From NCBI RefSeq assembly GCF_025660655.1, contig NZ_JAOTIN010000006.1, positions 1 through 64,000 of the forward strand: DNA of 64,000 bases, read 5' to 3'. Shown here one piece after another: positions 63,533 through 64,000 of the stretch; position 1 is the first letter of the stretch; every line of letters starts with the position of its first letter. A model generated the notes under the pieces. The model did not search any database. It had not been told where the DNA came from and saw only the letters and a list, made by a program, of their open reading frames with translations. Made by a program: the position numbers and the translations under genes. Origin of the DNA: Streptococcus sp. CSL10205-OR2 (lineage in GTDB: Bacteria; Bacillota; Bacilli; Lactobacillales; Streptococcaceae).

Positions 63533-63997
63533 ATGTCACGCAATCAAGAAGTGATTTTAACAAATATGTGTTTAATAGAGGACGATAAAGGAAATGTGCT
63601 TGTTCAGATAAGAAAACCGGAAATGTATCGCTGGTCTGGTGTTGCTTTCCCGGGAGGGCATATTGAAGAAAAAGAGAGCCTCCATGATGCCGTCGTCAGA
63701 GAAGTACTTGAAGAAACAGGATTAACGATTAAGCAGCCAAAATTAGTTGGGATGAAACACTGGTACAATCAAGATGGTATTCGTTACCTAGTGTTTCTCT
63801 ATCGTACTAATCAATATGAGGGACTGGTACAATCCTCTGACGAAGGCGAAGTCAAATGGGTTAAGAAGACAGAACTTCCTAATATGGATCTAGCTTTTGA
63901 CTTATTAGAATTATTAAAGGTATTTGAAGATGATACCTTGTCAGAATTTTTCTATCGACCAATAGAAAATGGAAAATGGCAAAATGAGCTGTACTAG
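63533..63997 (+). CDS. Nudix hydrolase (MutT family)
   Basis: A 154-residue protein with the complete Nudix box: GGHIEEKESLHDAVVREVLEETGL follows the GX5EX7REUXEEXGU pattern at about residues 42-64. It probably hydrolyses a nucleoside diphosphate derivative. The wider sequence resembles the YjhB/8-oxo-dGTP diphosphatase group, but the substrate is not certain. TAGGAG precedes the ATG. The gene ends 3 bases before the window edge. Confidence 0.9.
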   Translation: MSRNQEVILTNMCLIEDDKGNVLVQIRKPEMYRWSGVAFPGGHIEEKESLHDAVVREVLEETGLTIKQPKLVGMKHWYNQDGIRYLVFLYRTNQYEGLVQSSDEGEVKWVKKTELPNMDLAFDLLELLKVFEDDTLSEFFYRPIENGKWQNELY

Positions 63998-64000
63998 CTA

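Overview
The window comes from a low-GC Gram-positive coccus, almost certainly a Streptococcus of the pyogenic group (S. parauberis, S. uberis or S. iniae type). The grounds are a rhamnose-polysaccharide locus of the group A carbohydrate (gac/rgp) kind, GBS Bsp-like repeat hydrolases, YSIRK/LPXTG surface protein signals, extended -10 promoters and typical streptococcal neighbourhoods (pepT-ebsA-fer-cmk, infC-rpmI-rplT-lepA, obgE, glnPQ-uvrB). The species call is an inference.

Layout. 1-3640: two membrane-anchored secreted proteins with near-identical promoters, each preceded by WalR(VicR)-like boxes, and three small membrane paralogues. 3647-5754 (minus): a two-gene ABC exporter. 5957-7986: guanine riboswitch, xpt and pbuX. 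8263-13635: a 1790-residue LPXTG-anchored GH84 glycosidase. 14040-17700: D-lactate dehydrogenase, a DUF2254 membrane protein and glycerate kinase. 17779-40572: the rhamnose-polysaccharide locus. 40752-45432: Bsp-repeat cell-wall hydrolases, one broken by a stop codon. 45570-52028: pepT, EbsA-like protein, ferredoxin, a LysM protein, cmk, the infC operon and lepA. 52038-54710: CstR-type regulator and a sulfide/persulfide operon with three rhodanese domains. 54811-63997: a lipase-like protein, a DUF4044 peptide, obgE, a 52-residue protein, GlnR-controlled glnPQ, uvrB, a small membrane protein and a Nudix hydrolase.

The most interesting part is the polysaccharide locus, which looks like a record of serotype switching. 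Between rmlD (gacA) and rgpA (gacB) lies a block of gacI/J/K/L-like side-chain genes plus a GT4 enzyme and galE. It is bracketed by a perfect 89-bp direct repeat (18641-18729 and 24866-24954) that carries the rmlD terminator and the rgpA promoter. After rgpB there is an 18-codon stump of an earlier rgpC. A much more A+T-rich rgpC, rgpD and three unusual glycosyltransferases follow. The other end of the old locus survives as a C-terminal fragment, probably of rgpF, just before gacH. An ISL3-family element nested in an IS3-type end, together with a mosaic Bsp/CHAP hydrolase gene, now separates gacH from the rest.

If this reading is right, the common rhamnan export and initiation machinery (rmlD, rgpA, rgpB) has been kept. 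The ABC exporter, the later backbone glycosyltransferases and the side-chain module have been exchanged. GacH should still add glycerol phosphate, and galE points to galactose or GalNAc in the side chain.
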